From Cryptomeria japonica (taxonomy: Eukaryota; Streptophyta; Pinopsida; Cupressales; Cupressaceae), in the NCBI RefSeq assembly GCF_030272615.1, contig NC_081408.1, forward strand, positions 621,360,476 to 621,424,475: a stretch of DNA of 64,000 nt, in the 5' to 3' direction. Both the position numbers and the translations under genes were made by a program. Positions 25,335 through 36,396 of the stretch are shown piece by piece. How positions within the stretch are numbered: position 1 is the stretch's first letter; every line of letters starts with the position of its first letter. The notes under the pieces are model-generated. The model was not told the DNA's origin. It ran no database searches and saw nothing but the letters and a program-made list of their open reading frames with translations.

Positions 25335-28273
25335 ATGGAAAAGAACAAGCGAGGAATAATGGAACAACGAGAGGCTCAAACAGAAAGACAAAGGAAGCAT
25401 ATGAAGAAATTACATGACATAAGAACAATGGGAGAAGAAGGTATGTCATCCTCAACATCTCAATTTGGTTTACCAAATGAATATAATGCACCTAATGCAA
25501 TTGAAGAAGAGACATTTGATTTATTGTTTGAACTTAATGCAATTGAAGAAGATACCGTATTGAATAATCAATTAAATGATGAACATATTACACCTGCTCT
25601 ACTTGATGAATTGAATGTACATAATGCATCGATGTTAACACCTCCTAGAATCATTCGTAGGAAATCAAAGTATCTAATTGACATTTGATGAGAATATATT
25701 GAAGTCAATGCCCAATAAAATGAATGAACAAACTTGTAGGAGAATGATTAAAAGAATATGGAAAAACTATTTTAATAACTTAAATCAAACCGCAAGATGT
25801 CAATTAATTGTTCAAATGATTAAAATTTTTAATTTTAGAGAGACAATGAAAATTATAGGCCTAAGATCATCTAAAAGTAATAGTGAGAGAACTATTGTGA
25901 GAAATCTATTTGATGCATATCAATCTATTGGTTCAAAATCACATACTAAAGATTCTAATGCTACTCAACATGTCATTACATCAACCATAATGAGCAAGAA
26001 AGTAAAAAAAGATCATTTGATAAGAAAAAAAAGTCATTAAACATTGGTAGAACAACATAAAGTAAAGCATTAAAGAGGCGGGAAAAAATAGAGGAACCTA
26101 ACAATAATTATCTTTGGGCATTCTCGGGTAGACTACCATGCAAAGACAAGGTTGTTGTTGATGTACTAAAAACATTAATTGAATTTTTTTGGCATGACAA
26201 CACAAGAGTTTCGCCCAACCAAAGAGATGTTGTTAGAAGGCGAATTGGGTCTACAAATCATGAGCCACATGACAAACACTATTTGGATATGACTCAAATT
26301 AAATTTTATGAAAGATTCCTTCAAAAGTTTCCTCCAATGAGAATTTCTCAAAGGTTTTTCGAAATGGAAAAACCTTTTTATATTAAGATTAATCATGTAT
26401 GCACCACATTTTGTTGTAGGATGCATATTGAATTTTCCATGCATTATGATATTTTTTGTCATATTTGTTCTACTTTGCACACTAACGATGTTTTGCAGGA
26501 ATGTAATATACAAGCACCTCCTAACTCGGTAAGAGAATGTATTTCAAGTGTTCTATGTAATAGACATGATGGTTGCATTTATTATAAGATGCCTTGTTTG
26601 GAAGGTTCTTGTGCTATATGTGGTGGTTTGCAACGTTTACCAAGATGCGTACATTTGGAGAGCACACATGAAATTGGTACGAAACTAATTTCTTTTGGAA
26701 AATACAAGATAGTCACATATGGAGTTAAAGATGGAAAAGATTTGAAGAGATGTGAGCTAGTGAAAAATGATATATGTGTAGCTCAATTTAAGAAAATGTT
26801 TCAAGAGAAACTAGTTTATGAGTACATAATGCATACACATAGAGCTCGATGGTTAGATGAGCAATTCAAGATATGTAAGGACACATTTCCTCTTGGCACC
26901 ATTGTCTCTATCATTGATTTCGCTGAAAATTATACACTACAACCTCAAAATGAAGTGCAATCCATGTATTATCACTCTACACAAGTTTCTATTTTTGTAC
27001 ACATAGCATTCATGCATGCAGATGATAGCATAGAGGAGGTTAGAAAGGTTGTAAGAGAGTATCACTTCTACATAAGTGATTATCGTACTCATTCATCAGA
27101 GTTTGTACAAGGATGCCTTAAAGTTTTCTATGATAGTTTAAGGGAAAGGAACATACGATACAATCGACACTTAATATGGTCAGATAATTGAACCGCACAA
27201 TTCAAGAATGTAAGGATGTTTTATTGGTTGACAAGGATGCATATGACAAGAGGTGTACAACATTTTTGGAATTTCACTAAAGCTGGACATGGCAAGGGAG
27301 AGCATGATGGTGTAGGAGCATGTGTGAAAAGAGCTCTAGCTAGGGAGGAATTGAAGTACGAAGGTGGTACTGAGTTGATAGATGTAGAAACAATTGTGTG
27401 ATGGTGTAAGTCTATGATGGATCTAGGTAATCCAGGTATGTCAATGGTTCGCACATATTTTTGGTTGATCACTGAATCTAACATTGAAAACTATCTAGAT
27501 TGTTGTACAGTTGCAGGATCGACTGACATGCACTCATTTATGAGTTCAAATTCAAGTTCACTAGTAATTTATACGAGACAGATGGTATGTTTTTGCTCTT
27601 CATGCATGTATTATTTGTAGGAAGAATGTGAATCACAAGAGTGGGTTGACAAATAATCTTGTAGACCATTGGTTCCCATTGATTCATATCATATTCCCAA
27701 AGCACTATAATTGAGCCAGATGGAGACATCAGTGGATTTTGACCATGTATCCGACCTAGTTGATTCAGGTGATTTTTTGAGTTAATTTTTTTGCAAGTAT
27801 TTTTTTTGGTGTATTTTTTTGTACATCATACTTTATTTTAGGTATTAATTAACACTTTATAAAATGCAGGTCATGTGTATGTAGTTGTTGCAGAAGAGAA
27901 CAATGAAGAAGGAACAAATTACTATTTGTGTCGTTGTGTTGAGCCTAAAAGAAAATTGACAACCACAATCATTGACGGAGAGGTTATTGAGTACCCAATA
28001 GGGTCTGTTGTCGTGACAAGAACATGGCTTCGGAGATACCCTATCAATAATTTTGATGTTTGGTTGTTCGAGGACTTTGAAACACATAGACATAGTCTTC
28101 ATTTCTCTAGCCTTGTTGTTGCAATAAATATTCATTTGATGAAGTATCGTGGTAGACCTCATAACAAGATTTTATGGAAAGTTTGTGAATCTGACCACGA
28201 GACAATACTTGACACAATATGGGTAAGAGTCGATCTTGAAGGCTCACTTTATTCATTCTATGGTTTAGAGTAG
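25335..28273 (+). pseudogene. Transposase-like protein gene of the TIR transposon (copy 1), broken
   Basis: A frame of about 940 codons starts at ATG 25335. The N-terminus is Asn/Glu-rich; a basic helical part (TCRRMIKRIWKNYF) follows near 25735. A cysteine-rich region covers about 26410-26650 (FCCRMH, FCHIC, CAICGGLQRLPRC). The core (26880-27400) has DTFPLGTIVSIIDFAENY, a WSDN box at about 27177-27188 and HGKGEHDGVGACVKRAL. The Asp of IDFAENY, the Asp of WSDN and the Glu or Asp of HGKGEHDG are candidate DDE/D residues. CFCSSC follows at about 27594. An intron (27769-27869, G|GTGATT...GCAG|G) joins VSDLVDSG to HVYVVVAEE; the C-terminal domain ends at 28273. Lesions: a 1-nt insertion near 25685, a deletion near 26030 (both seen against copy 2), and stops near 27189, 27400, 27618 and 27654. 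Transposase function is inferred from position and layout. Confidence 0.7.
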
Positions 28274-28299
28274 AATGATTTTGAGAATTTTGTATAAAT

Positions 28300-28655
28300 C
28301 ATCGACGAATTGTTCTATATTCATTTTTTGTATATATAAATGACCATGAGCTGATTTTTACATGTTTAGGGGCATAATTTTGTATATTTAAAGGGAATGA
28401 GCTGATTTTTACATATGTACATGCCAAATTTTGTATATTAAAATGGCGATGAGCTGAATCGCACATATTGTAATGCCAAATTTTGTATAAAAGCCCATGA
28501 GATGATTTGTATATTAAAATGGCAATGAGTTGAATCGCACATATTTTAATGCCAAATTCTATATAAAATCCCATGAGATGATTTGTAAGACATTTTTTTG
28601 TATAATCAAATAGCTAAGAGTTGATTTGACCATATTTAGAGGCAAATTTTTTAAT
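28300..28655. repeat. Diverged tandem repeat of about 50 bp after the transposase-like gene
   Basis: About six degenerate units carry 'atgagctga(tt/at)' and 'gccaaattttgtata' words. It lies directly 3' of the transposase-like gene and may form part of its 3' UTR. Confidence 0.7.
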
Positions 28656-28886
28656 AATATGTGACAATGTTTTGTGACTATTTTGTGTGTCAATGTTTTG
28701 TGACTATGTTTTGAGTATATGTGATGTGTCCCTGGTCAATCATGAGCATTCTTGATTCATGTATAATCATGGAGAATTATTTGATTCATTATTGGGTCAT
28801 AGGGGTCATAGATTGAGACTAGATACAATATGAGCAAAAATTGTCATTGTTGTCAAAAAAGTTGTCAAGCAACTTCTACATTGCAT

Positions 28887-30445
28887 CGGTACGGTATGAC
28901 TCTCGATGTTCCGACACTTTGGGATGCATGACAGGGGCATGCCTAGCATAAACCTATCCACCTAGATGTGCTTGCAATGCCGGTTTGTGCACACGACGAA
29001 CCGAATCAATTCTAGCCAATCGGGCAACTTTGCATTGCATGCAACTGACACTTTTTGTAGCAAGCAAAAAAATGCTACCAATTGAAAATGGCTCTGACTC
29101 GTCAAAAACCAAGATAGACCATTGTAGAGGAGTCTCATGCAACCCCACGGGTTCAAATGGATAAACCATATGTGTCCTGGATTTGAAAAAACAGTCCATC
29201 AAATTTTGACAATTTTTTGGACTCGAGGCACTTGAGAGATCGCACCAGTATGGTATGACTCTCGACATTCCGGCACTTTGGGATGCATGACAGGGGCATG
29301 CCTAATGTAAACCTACCCACCCAGATGCACTTGCAATGTCAATTTGCACACATGATGAACCGAATCAATTCTAGCCAATCTGGCAACTTTGCATTGCATG
29401 CAACTGACGGTTTTTGTAGCAAGCAAAAAAATGCTACCAATTGAAAATGGCTTTGACTCGTCAAAAACTGAGATAGGTCATTGTAGAGGAGCCTCACATG
29501 ACCCCATGGGTTCAAATGGATTGACCATATGTATCTTGTATTTGAAGAAATAGTCCATCAAATTTTTGACAAGTTTTTGGACTCAGGGCACTTGAGAGAT
29601 CGCACTGGTACGGTATGACTCTCAACGTTCCAACACTTTGGGATGCATGAAAGGGGCATGCCTAGCATAAACCTATCCACCTAGATGTGCTCGCAAAGTC
29701 AGTTTGTGTACATGACAAACTGAATCAATTCTAGCCAATCTGGCAACTTTGCATTGCATGCAACTGATAGTTTTTGCAACAGGCAAAAAATGCTACCAAT
29801 TGAAAATAGCTCTGACTCATCAAAAACCAAGATAGGCCATTGTAAAGGAGCCTCACATGACCCCACGGGTTCAAACAGATCAACCATATGTGTCCTAGAT
29901 TTGAAGAAACAGTCCATCAAATTTTAACAATTTTTTGGACTCAGGGCACTTGAGAGATCGCACCGGTACGGTATGACTCTTGACATTTTGGTGCTTTGGG
30001 ATGCATGATAGGGGCATGCCTAGTGTAAACCTACCCACTTGGATGTGCACGCGATGTTAGTTTGTGCACACGACGAACCAAATCAATTCTAGCCAATCTG
30101 GCAACTTCGCATTGCATGCAACTGACAATTTTTGCAGCAGGCAAAAAAATGCTACCAATTGAAAATGGCTCTGACTCATCAAAAACCAAGACAGAACATT
30201 GTAGAGGAGCCTCACACAACCCCACCGGTTCAAATGGATTGACCATATGTGTCCTGGATTTGAAGAAACAGTCCGTCAAATTTGGACCTTTTTTTGGACT
30301 CAGGGCACTTGAGAGATCGCATAGGTACGGTATGACTCTTGACATTTCGATTCTTTAGGATGCATGACAGGGGCATGCCTAGCATAAACCTGCCCACCCA
30401 GACGCGCTCGTAATGTCAGTTTGTGCACACAATGAACAAAATTTG
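28887..30445. repeat. Satellite-like array, 4.3 copies of a 359-bp unit
   Basis: Units start with the conserved 'ggtacggtatgactct' word at about 28889, 29248, 29608, 29966 and 30325, a spacing of 358-360 bp. The last unit is truncated near 30445. Units are roughly 85-90% alike by eye. Open frames on either strand (e.g. 28954-29268, 30031-30345) repeat with the unit and are not supported as genes. The array lies between the two convergent genes of the TIR transposon. Confidence 0.92.
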
Positions 30446-30980
30446 ACCATTGTGAGCGTGAGGGTGCTCTCGCACCAAACACATATTGTTGTTTATATTC
30501 ATATCGTCAATTTTTGTTGTTTATATTCATATTGTTGATTACATATGCAAATATTCATTTAAATTAATAAAAGGGAAACCACCAAATACAGCAAATACAC
30601 AATAATGAACCGAATACAAGGAGTTTTGTAAGGTTAATTCAACATTTTAGAAATTTAATCAAATCATATTCCACGATTGCAATGTTTTATATCATATATT
30701 TTTGTTGTTTATATTTATATTGTTGATTACATATGCAAATATTCATGTAAATTTATAAAAGGACAACCACAAAATACAATGAATACAAAATAATGAACTC
30801 AGTATAGATTTATTAGATCAAATATTGATACTTATATATATTTAAAAAAGGCATGTCTTCCAAGTCAATACAATTATTACAAAAATGTGGCATATGTCAT
30901 GTCCAAATCGATATACAATAAAAATGTAGAATATATCTACATGTATTGGTCATTCTATGACCAAAACTAACACTATATGA
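30446..30980. repeat. AT-rich spacer with a two-copy direct repeat
   Basis: A segment 'ttgttgtttatattcatattgttgattacatatgcaaatattcat' with its downstream 'aaccaccaaatac...aataatgaac' occurs at about 30515-30615 and again at about 30703-30800. No coding signal. Confidence 0.65.
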
Positions 30981-30982
30981 TC

Positions 30983-33607
30983 CTAAACTTGTGGTGGATC
31001 ATCAAAATCAAGCCTCTTCGATGCAGTACATGGCTATGTAGATGACTGCAAAACCACAATTCAAAAGCCAAGTTAGAATTCTTTTGTAGATAAAAGATCA
31101 CAATTAACAACATAACTATGCATTTAACTTTAATTCCTTTGCAATTGAAATGTAGATTACCTCATCGACTACTCTAGGAGCTAATGTCTTCGCTCTCCCC
31201 TCCTTGTCACTCTTAGGAGTTTTCTTGAAGACATACTTAAATGGATCCACATTATGGTAGTACCGCGAAGGGGTCTATTGTAGATTAAATGTACAATTAA
31301 TACAATGTACTAACATAAATATATCAAAAACACTTAAAAGCTATAATATAGAGAACAATGACGTACTTGTGTCTGAGATGCTTCTCCAACGGACTGAGGA
31401 TGGCTCACCATTGATGTAGAAACTATCACTATTATCGATACAAAAAATGTTCAAAGATTAAATATAATTAATATAATGATAAGTATTGAAGGTTAAAACA
31501 ATAAATTTTACATATCAAACAAAAGTGTACCGGATTCTAAGATGCTTCTCTAGTGCATGGAGGAGGGTTCACCATTGATGAAATAGGTATCGATATTTCC
31601 TGTATGAAAAAATTATAAGATTATAATATATCAAAAGTTCACATGTATGCGTGCATATAATCATGAAATCAAGAAAATAAAGTAGAGATACATACCTCTG
31701 CCCTCTCTTGATCTACGGGCGAATCAGGTGCATTCAACACTTCCACATAGCTTAATGACCGTTGTACATGTAAAATAGACAAAAAAACAATAATCAATCT
31801 ACAAACCCCAGCTAATACTTGATTTCAACATTTTCAAACAATTGTACAACTAAAAATGTGTTCAATTACCTTCTTCCCATGTTTTGGCATCTTCGAGGAT
31901 TTCTTTTTCTTAGGACAAGCCCTAGATGTGGAGGGGGTACCCTTAAAAAATTAAATTAACATGAGATATTAATACAAATAATAAATTAAACATAATTTTT
32001 AAAATATAAAATGAAATGACTTGCATATTCCATCAAAACAATAGATAAAAAGGGTTGTATAAAATATGATACCGTATAGCCTTGTAGGCCAAAATCGATT
32101 GCTGAGAGCATGATGTCATCAATCTGGGACATTTCATCCCTTCTCAACACCTACAAACCAGAAATTGGACCAAGCATTAAAGATAGTTAGTATATATTGT
32201 ATTTTTTTGAATTCAAAGTGTACTATTCTATTTTAACATGTTACAAAATTTATACCTCAGGCATCAAAGTTGCAGTTATAGTAACTGGGGGAGGAGTATG
32301 AGATACCACTGTTGCATCCTGAAATGCATATTATTTGTCTCAATTTAAATCGATGTATAAATGAAAATTCATTTATGTAATTACAAATTTAAAGTGACTG
32401 ATAAATAAAATGCTATGAATTCAAATAAACACACCTGTGTCTGTGGCTCATGGGCAAATACCATGTCCATCAACTCATCTGTCGGTGCAAAATCCTCATC
32501 CGTGTGGGCCTAACATCTACTCTCGCAAATCATGCACAGATGAGATGAGGATCCATCTGCACCAACTGCATCATCTATCCCCGAGCATATCCCTGAGCAA
32601 CTGATACACATATGTTGGATGGGCTCTTTGTCGCCACCTAATGGCTCATCATCCAATACAATAGGGTGTGATAATGATGTCCCATGTTGGATGATGGCAC
32701 TAGTCAATGTTGTGGCTACCTAAAGAGTCTGTAGCTCCATTGACTCTTTTAGCTCTACTGGGATAGCCTGATGCACCTTGGGTTTGGGTGCTAGGGGGTA
32801 GCAACTCTCTGCAAGTTATCTTCTATGGGCTCCAGGTCTATCTTGGGCTGAGCCACCACCTCTACCATGGAACTATCTCATCTCAAAATAGTTTGAGCGC
32901 ACATTGAGCACAAACTCACAATATACTTTTCTCAAAAAATATAATGGCACCTCATAATTATTACAAGGTGGATCATCAAAGACCATCCACCACCTCTACC
33001 AAAAAGGATTCTTCATCTGTGCATTGGTACACCAATCCATGGGAAATGTCTTTGCATTAAGAGGTAATGACTATCCAGTTTTGGGATCAACAAAAAGGGC
33101 ACATATTTTTTGTTTAGTAATATTTTTGTTTTTTACTCCATTGTATGATAGCCCATCAGCATAGAATTGATGACACCTATCCCTAAAGCTTCCTCATTTG
33201 GTAATTTGTGTGGAAACAGCTATAGCACCACTAGCTAATGTTTCTAGGCTAGTAGCGAGGGATTGATGATGTTCAAGTTCAGTAGTTTTCAATTTAACAA
33301 TCAGTCTATTGATTTTAGACGTATTTTGTCCTAACTGATTAATTAATTGCTCATGTGTTTCGGGTGTGCGGTAAAAAGGAGGAATTGGGGGTTGTTCTTG
33401 TGTGTTTTCAAGAGGTGCATTTGCTTGTTCTTGTAGGTTTTCAGGAGGTGCATTTAGTTGTTCTTGTTTTGGATTAGAAGAAACTGATTTTTGAAACAAA
33501 AAATGAAAAAACCTAATCAAAATTAATGAAATTAAATTCAAAATGTAAAACAAATTGAACAAATGGGAAATAAAGACAAAAATAAACAAAAACTAACCTT
33601 GATCCAT
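30983..33607 (-). pseudogene. Second gene of the TIR transposon: about ten exons, unknown protein
   Basis: Minus-strand model: ATG 33607; exons 33607-33598, 33483-32435, 32318-32256, 32150-32073, 31941-31870, 31750-31696, 31599-31531, 31428-31367, 31274-31161 and 31045-30983 (TAG). Every intron runs GT to AG in AT-rich sequence. The long second exon starts SSNPKQEQLNAPPENLQEQ, has a helical LINQLGQNTSKINRLIVKLK part, then RDRCHQFYADGL, KQKICALFVDP and a Cys-rich stretch (CISCSGIC, HLCMIC). Later exons encode DATVVSHTPPPV, DEMSQIDDIMLSAIDFGLQGY, CPKKKKSSKMPKHGKK (likely nuclear signal) and PSRYYHNVDPFKYVFKKTP. A frame break after TQITK near 33194, several stops in the second exon, one in 31599-31531 and one in the last exon make it a pseudogene. 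I do not recognise the family. By analogy with CACTA TnpA it could bind the subterminal motifs; this is a guess. Confidence 0.55.
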
Positions 33608-33639
33608 AGTTTGGAGGACAAATCTAGTACCCCGTTCAC

Positions 33640-33890
33640 GGTTTAGGAGAGGAAATGAAAAAAAAATGAAGTAAAAACGCATTATTCACGAGTAAATGAG
33701 ACCCAGTTTTTTTTTTAACTTTTTTTTATCAGGCACTGCGTACGCGGTTATATTTTGATTATTAGCATGTACGCACTCATTTTCCTATAAGCAACACGTA
33801 CGCACTCATTTTTCTAGGCGTAGCGTGTACGCGGGAATTTCAAATTTTAAAAATGCGTACATGCTGCTTGTTTTTCCATGTTTTTTTTTG
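33640..33890. promoter_or_regulatory. Right subterminal region with GCGTACGC-like motifs
   Basis: Words ctgcgtacgcggtt, catgtacgcact, acacgtacgcact, gcgtgtacgcggg and aatgcgtacatgc lie between 33734 and 33868. They mirror the left subterminal cluster and lie just upstream of the minus-strand gene, so they may serve as transposase sites, promoter elements or both. Confidence 0.55.
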
Positions 33891-33932
33891 CTGGTGTCCA
33901 CTTTTCTAACCACCATCTTTGTGCACATACCC
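33891..33932 (-). repeat. Right terminal inverted repeat of the TIR transposon
   Basis: The reverse complement reads GGGTATGTGCACAAAGATGG and on to 'aaaagtggacacc'. It pairs with 21191-21239, allowing a gap of about 7 bp. The A2 LTR resumes at once with TGGTAGAGG. Confidence 0.88.
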
Positions 33933-34773
33933 TGGTAGAGGATTTGAAAATCCAATCTAATGGATCACCTTGTTAGAGGATTTGAATAGTACCAAGCTTG
34001 TTAGAGCTTACCGGGTTAGGAGATTTCAATTTTGTTGTAATTGTTAGAAAACTACAAGAGTTTGCTGATCTATCTGAATAACCCTACACTTGCTTGATCA
34101 GATCCATTTCGTGCTCCTATCTGCCTTTACTCAAACTACAGCTACATCATCCGATTTGACAACCACACACTCAACTGATCTGTGCCCACTCTTTGCCAGC
34201 TCATTAAACTAAACAACTTCATCGACCTTAAATACAAATCAATCAGGTCGGTAACACAACAAAAACTTAATTCTCATAGAGATTACAAACAAATTGGTTC
34301 AAGTATGACCATTGGATTACATAGCAATCTATGCACATCAATCAAGAAAACCTTGATCACTCCTTCATCATAGCTTCATTGAACTTAGTAAATCATCACG
34401 CACTTTGCATTAGATGCAATACATTTTCTTATTCCATAGACAAAAACCATTACGACAACTTGCCAAAATGTCTTGGAATTGTCTTCATACAATAATCATA
34501 CATGTCATAATCATTATCTCTCATCATCAGATCATAAACCAATATAACGAATTCACCAAACTTAATCGGTTAGGGTTTATCAAAAACAATTGGTAGGGTT
34601 TACTAGTTACATCAATAGATAGGGTTTACACTGGTTACCGGTTCTCCACACAAATTCTTCCTATCGGTTAGTATAACAATATTAAGAACAATATCAACAA
34701 TATCATTACCAGTTAATTGACATCAATGACAACATAACATATCATTAATGTAATCTTCATGCAAATGCCAACA
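33933..34773 (-). repeat. 3' LTR of Copia A2, remaining piece
   Basis: It continues the LTR broken at 21190 and aligns with 55891-56719. On the minus strand the LTR begins TGTTGGCATTTGCATG at 34773. Confidence 0.9.
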
Positions 34774-34788
34774 ATCTCCCCCTTTGGC
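34774..34788 (-). other. Polypurine tract of Copia A2
   Basis: The minus strand reads GCCAAAGGGGGAGAT directly before the 3' LTR, identical to the A1 tract. Confidence 0.85.
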
Positions 34789-35114
34789 ATTGATGACAAT
34801 ACAAATATCAATACCATTGATTGTTGCATGATTGTGAATAGGAATCCTAGTTTACATGAGAAAGTATTCACCATGCTCTCTATGTCTTCAGCTTGTCACT
34901 AGTTCTCCTTCCCATAATCACATAATTCTTCTCCCCCTTTGACAATAATGCCAAATTGAAAGTAAAATATGTAATGCCAAATTTCACTGTGCATCATCAA
35001 CAATCTACAACTCGATGCTCCCCCTATGGAATAACTCCATTTCTACACCAATCCTTTTGTAAAATACTGCAAGTAGCTCTAGGAATGATGTATTCTACAT
35101 CATACTTAACTGAC

Positions 35115-36049
35115 TTCATGAAGAGGGACAACCCCTAACTGACTTCTAAGATACTCAAAAGTAGTCTTAGGCAGAGGTTTAGTAAAAATATATGCAAGCT
35201 ACTCCTTGGTAGAAACATTCTCTAAGATCACATCTTTACTCTGTACTTTTTCCCTCAAGAAATGATACTTCAATTCAATATGCTTGGTTCGTACATGCAA
35301 ATAGGGTTCTTGGAAATATTTATGGCACTTGTATTATCACATAAAATCTTTATAGGTTCTGAAATCTTCATCTTAAAACTTTTCAAAATGCGCCTCATCC
35401 ATATAGCCTGTGTACAATTCATGTAAGCTGCAACATACTCAGCTTCAATAGTAGATTGTGAAGTACAACTCTACTTCTTACTACTCCACAAAACAAGTCT
35501 TCCTCCAAGAAAAAATGCTCCACTATTTGTTCTCTTCCGGTCATCAACATTTTATATCCAATCTGCATTTGTGTACACCTTCAAGTCAAAATTTCCTCCA
35601 TATGGATACCATAACCCATAATCAACAGTACCTTTCAAGTATCTAAAAATTATTTTGGTTTCTATCAGATGTGTTTCCTTAGGATTCTTCTGGAATCTAG
35701 AAACTATGCCAACTGCATCAGCTATGTCTAGTCTACTGTGAACAACATAGTGTAATTTCCCAATCATTGACATGTATTCCTTCTCATCAATAGATTTGGA
35801 CTCATCTTCCTTAGATATCTTACAGCCTATAACCATAGGTGTCCCAACTAGTTTACAGTCACTCTTGCCAAATGTCTTCAAAACCTCTTTCACATACTTA
35901 GATTGTGAGATGAAAATACCATTCTTCATTTGTTGTATTTGCAAGCCTATGAAATTTTTTATTTCTCCCACTAAAGACATTTCTAACTCATTTTTCATTT
36001 CATCTGCAAAACTGTTGCTCATGTCATTATTAACTCCAAATATGATATC
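35115..36049 (-). pseudogene. pol: Copia A2 pol: end of reverse transcriptase and RNase H
   Basis: Minus strand from the TRIM junction: IIFGVNNDMSN follows the interrupted VDD box, then LVGEIKNFIGLQIQQMKNGIF, GTPMV and KLHYVVHSRLDIADAVG. RNase H begins at FDLKVYTNADW (about 35600-35555). It continues, with stops and frame changes, through the SQSTIEAEYVAAY-like region near 35450 and the TKHIELKYHFL region near 35260 to about 35120. Homology with A1 (10200-11149) is clear. The first residues of the open frame (MSRILARDAGPL) come from the TRIM LTR. Confidence 0.88.
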
Positions 36050-36396
36050 TATTGGCAGTGGGCCAGCGTCCCTCGCGAGGATTCGTGACATGGTTTAACA
36101 GCCTCATGTGGATTCTATTTCTAGTGATTGTATCGGGCATTGATAAGTCGATCTTTTGGTGCAATGACAACCCTAGCTTGTAACAAGTGGTATCAAAGCT
36201 TGGTTATAGGTTCAAATCACGCAGGCCACAATGAGTGATGCTGGGAGGGGGATTGTTGGCAGTGGGCCAACGTCCCTCGTGAGGATTCACGACATGGTTT
36301 AACAACCTCCTATGGACTCTATAAATCTAGTGATTGTATTGAGCACTGACAGGTCAATCTTTTGGTGCAACGACAACCCTAGCTTGTAACAATATC
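36045..36396. repeat. Target-site duplication of the TRIM (ATATC)
   Basis: ATATC at 36045-36049 and 36392-36396. Removing 36050-36396 restores a continuous A2 sequence across the VDD box (judged against A1). Confidence 0.9.
36050..36391 (+). mobile_element. TRIM (terminal-repeat retrotransposon in miniature), 342 bp
   Basis: Two LTRs of 136 bp (36050-36185) and 138 bp (36254-36391) enclose 68 bp. Directly after the first LTR is TGGTATCAAAGC (36188-36199), one base from the initiator-Met primer site; directly before the second is GGGAGGGGGAT (36243-36253), a PPT. The 3' LTR has TG...CA ends; the 5' LTR start is TA. The perfect 5-bp TSD ATATC shows genuine integration. The element has no coding capacity and must use enzymes from another retroelement. 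The LTR carries no obvious 5S rRNA segment, so it is not Cassandra. Confidence 0.93.

Noticed and set aside
27585-27620. Possible 36-nt intron (GTATG...TTGTAG) in the transposase-like gene
   Set aside because: Too short for a plant intron, and the frame reads through with a conserved-looking CFCSSC; the TAG is better read as a mutation.
28954-30482. Repeated open frames of about 100 codons on both strands
   Set aside because: They recur with the 359-bp satellite unit; no domain, and frames are not kept in all units.
36050-36391. Cassandra-type TRIM
   Set aside because: The LTRs show no recognisable 5S rRNA segment and are shorter than Cassandra LTRs.
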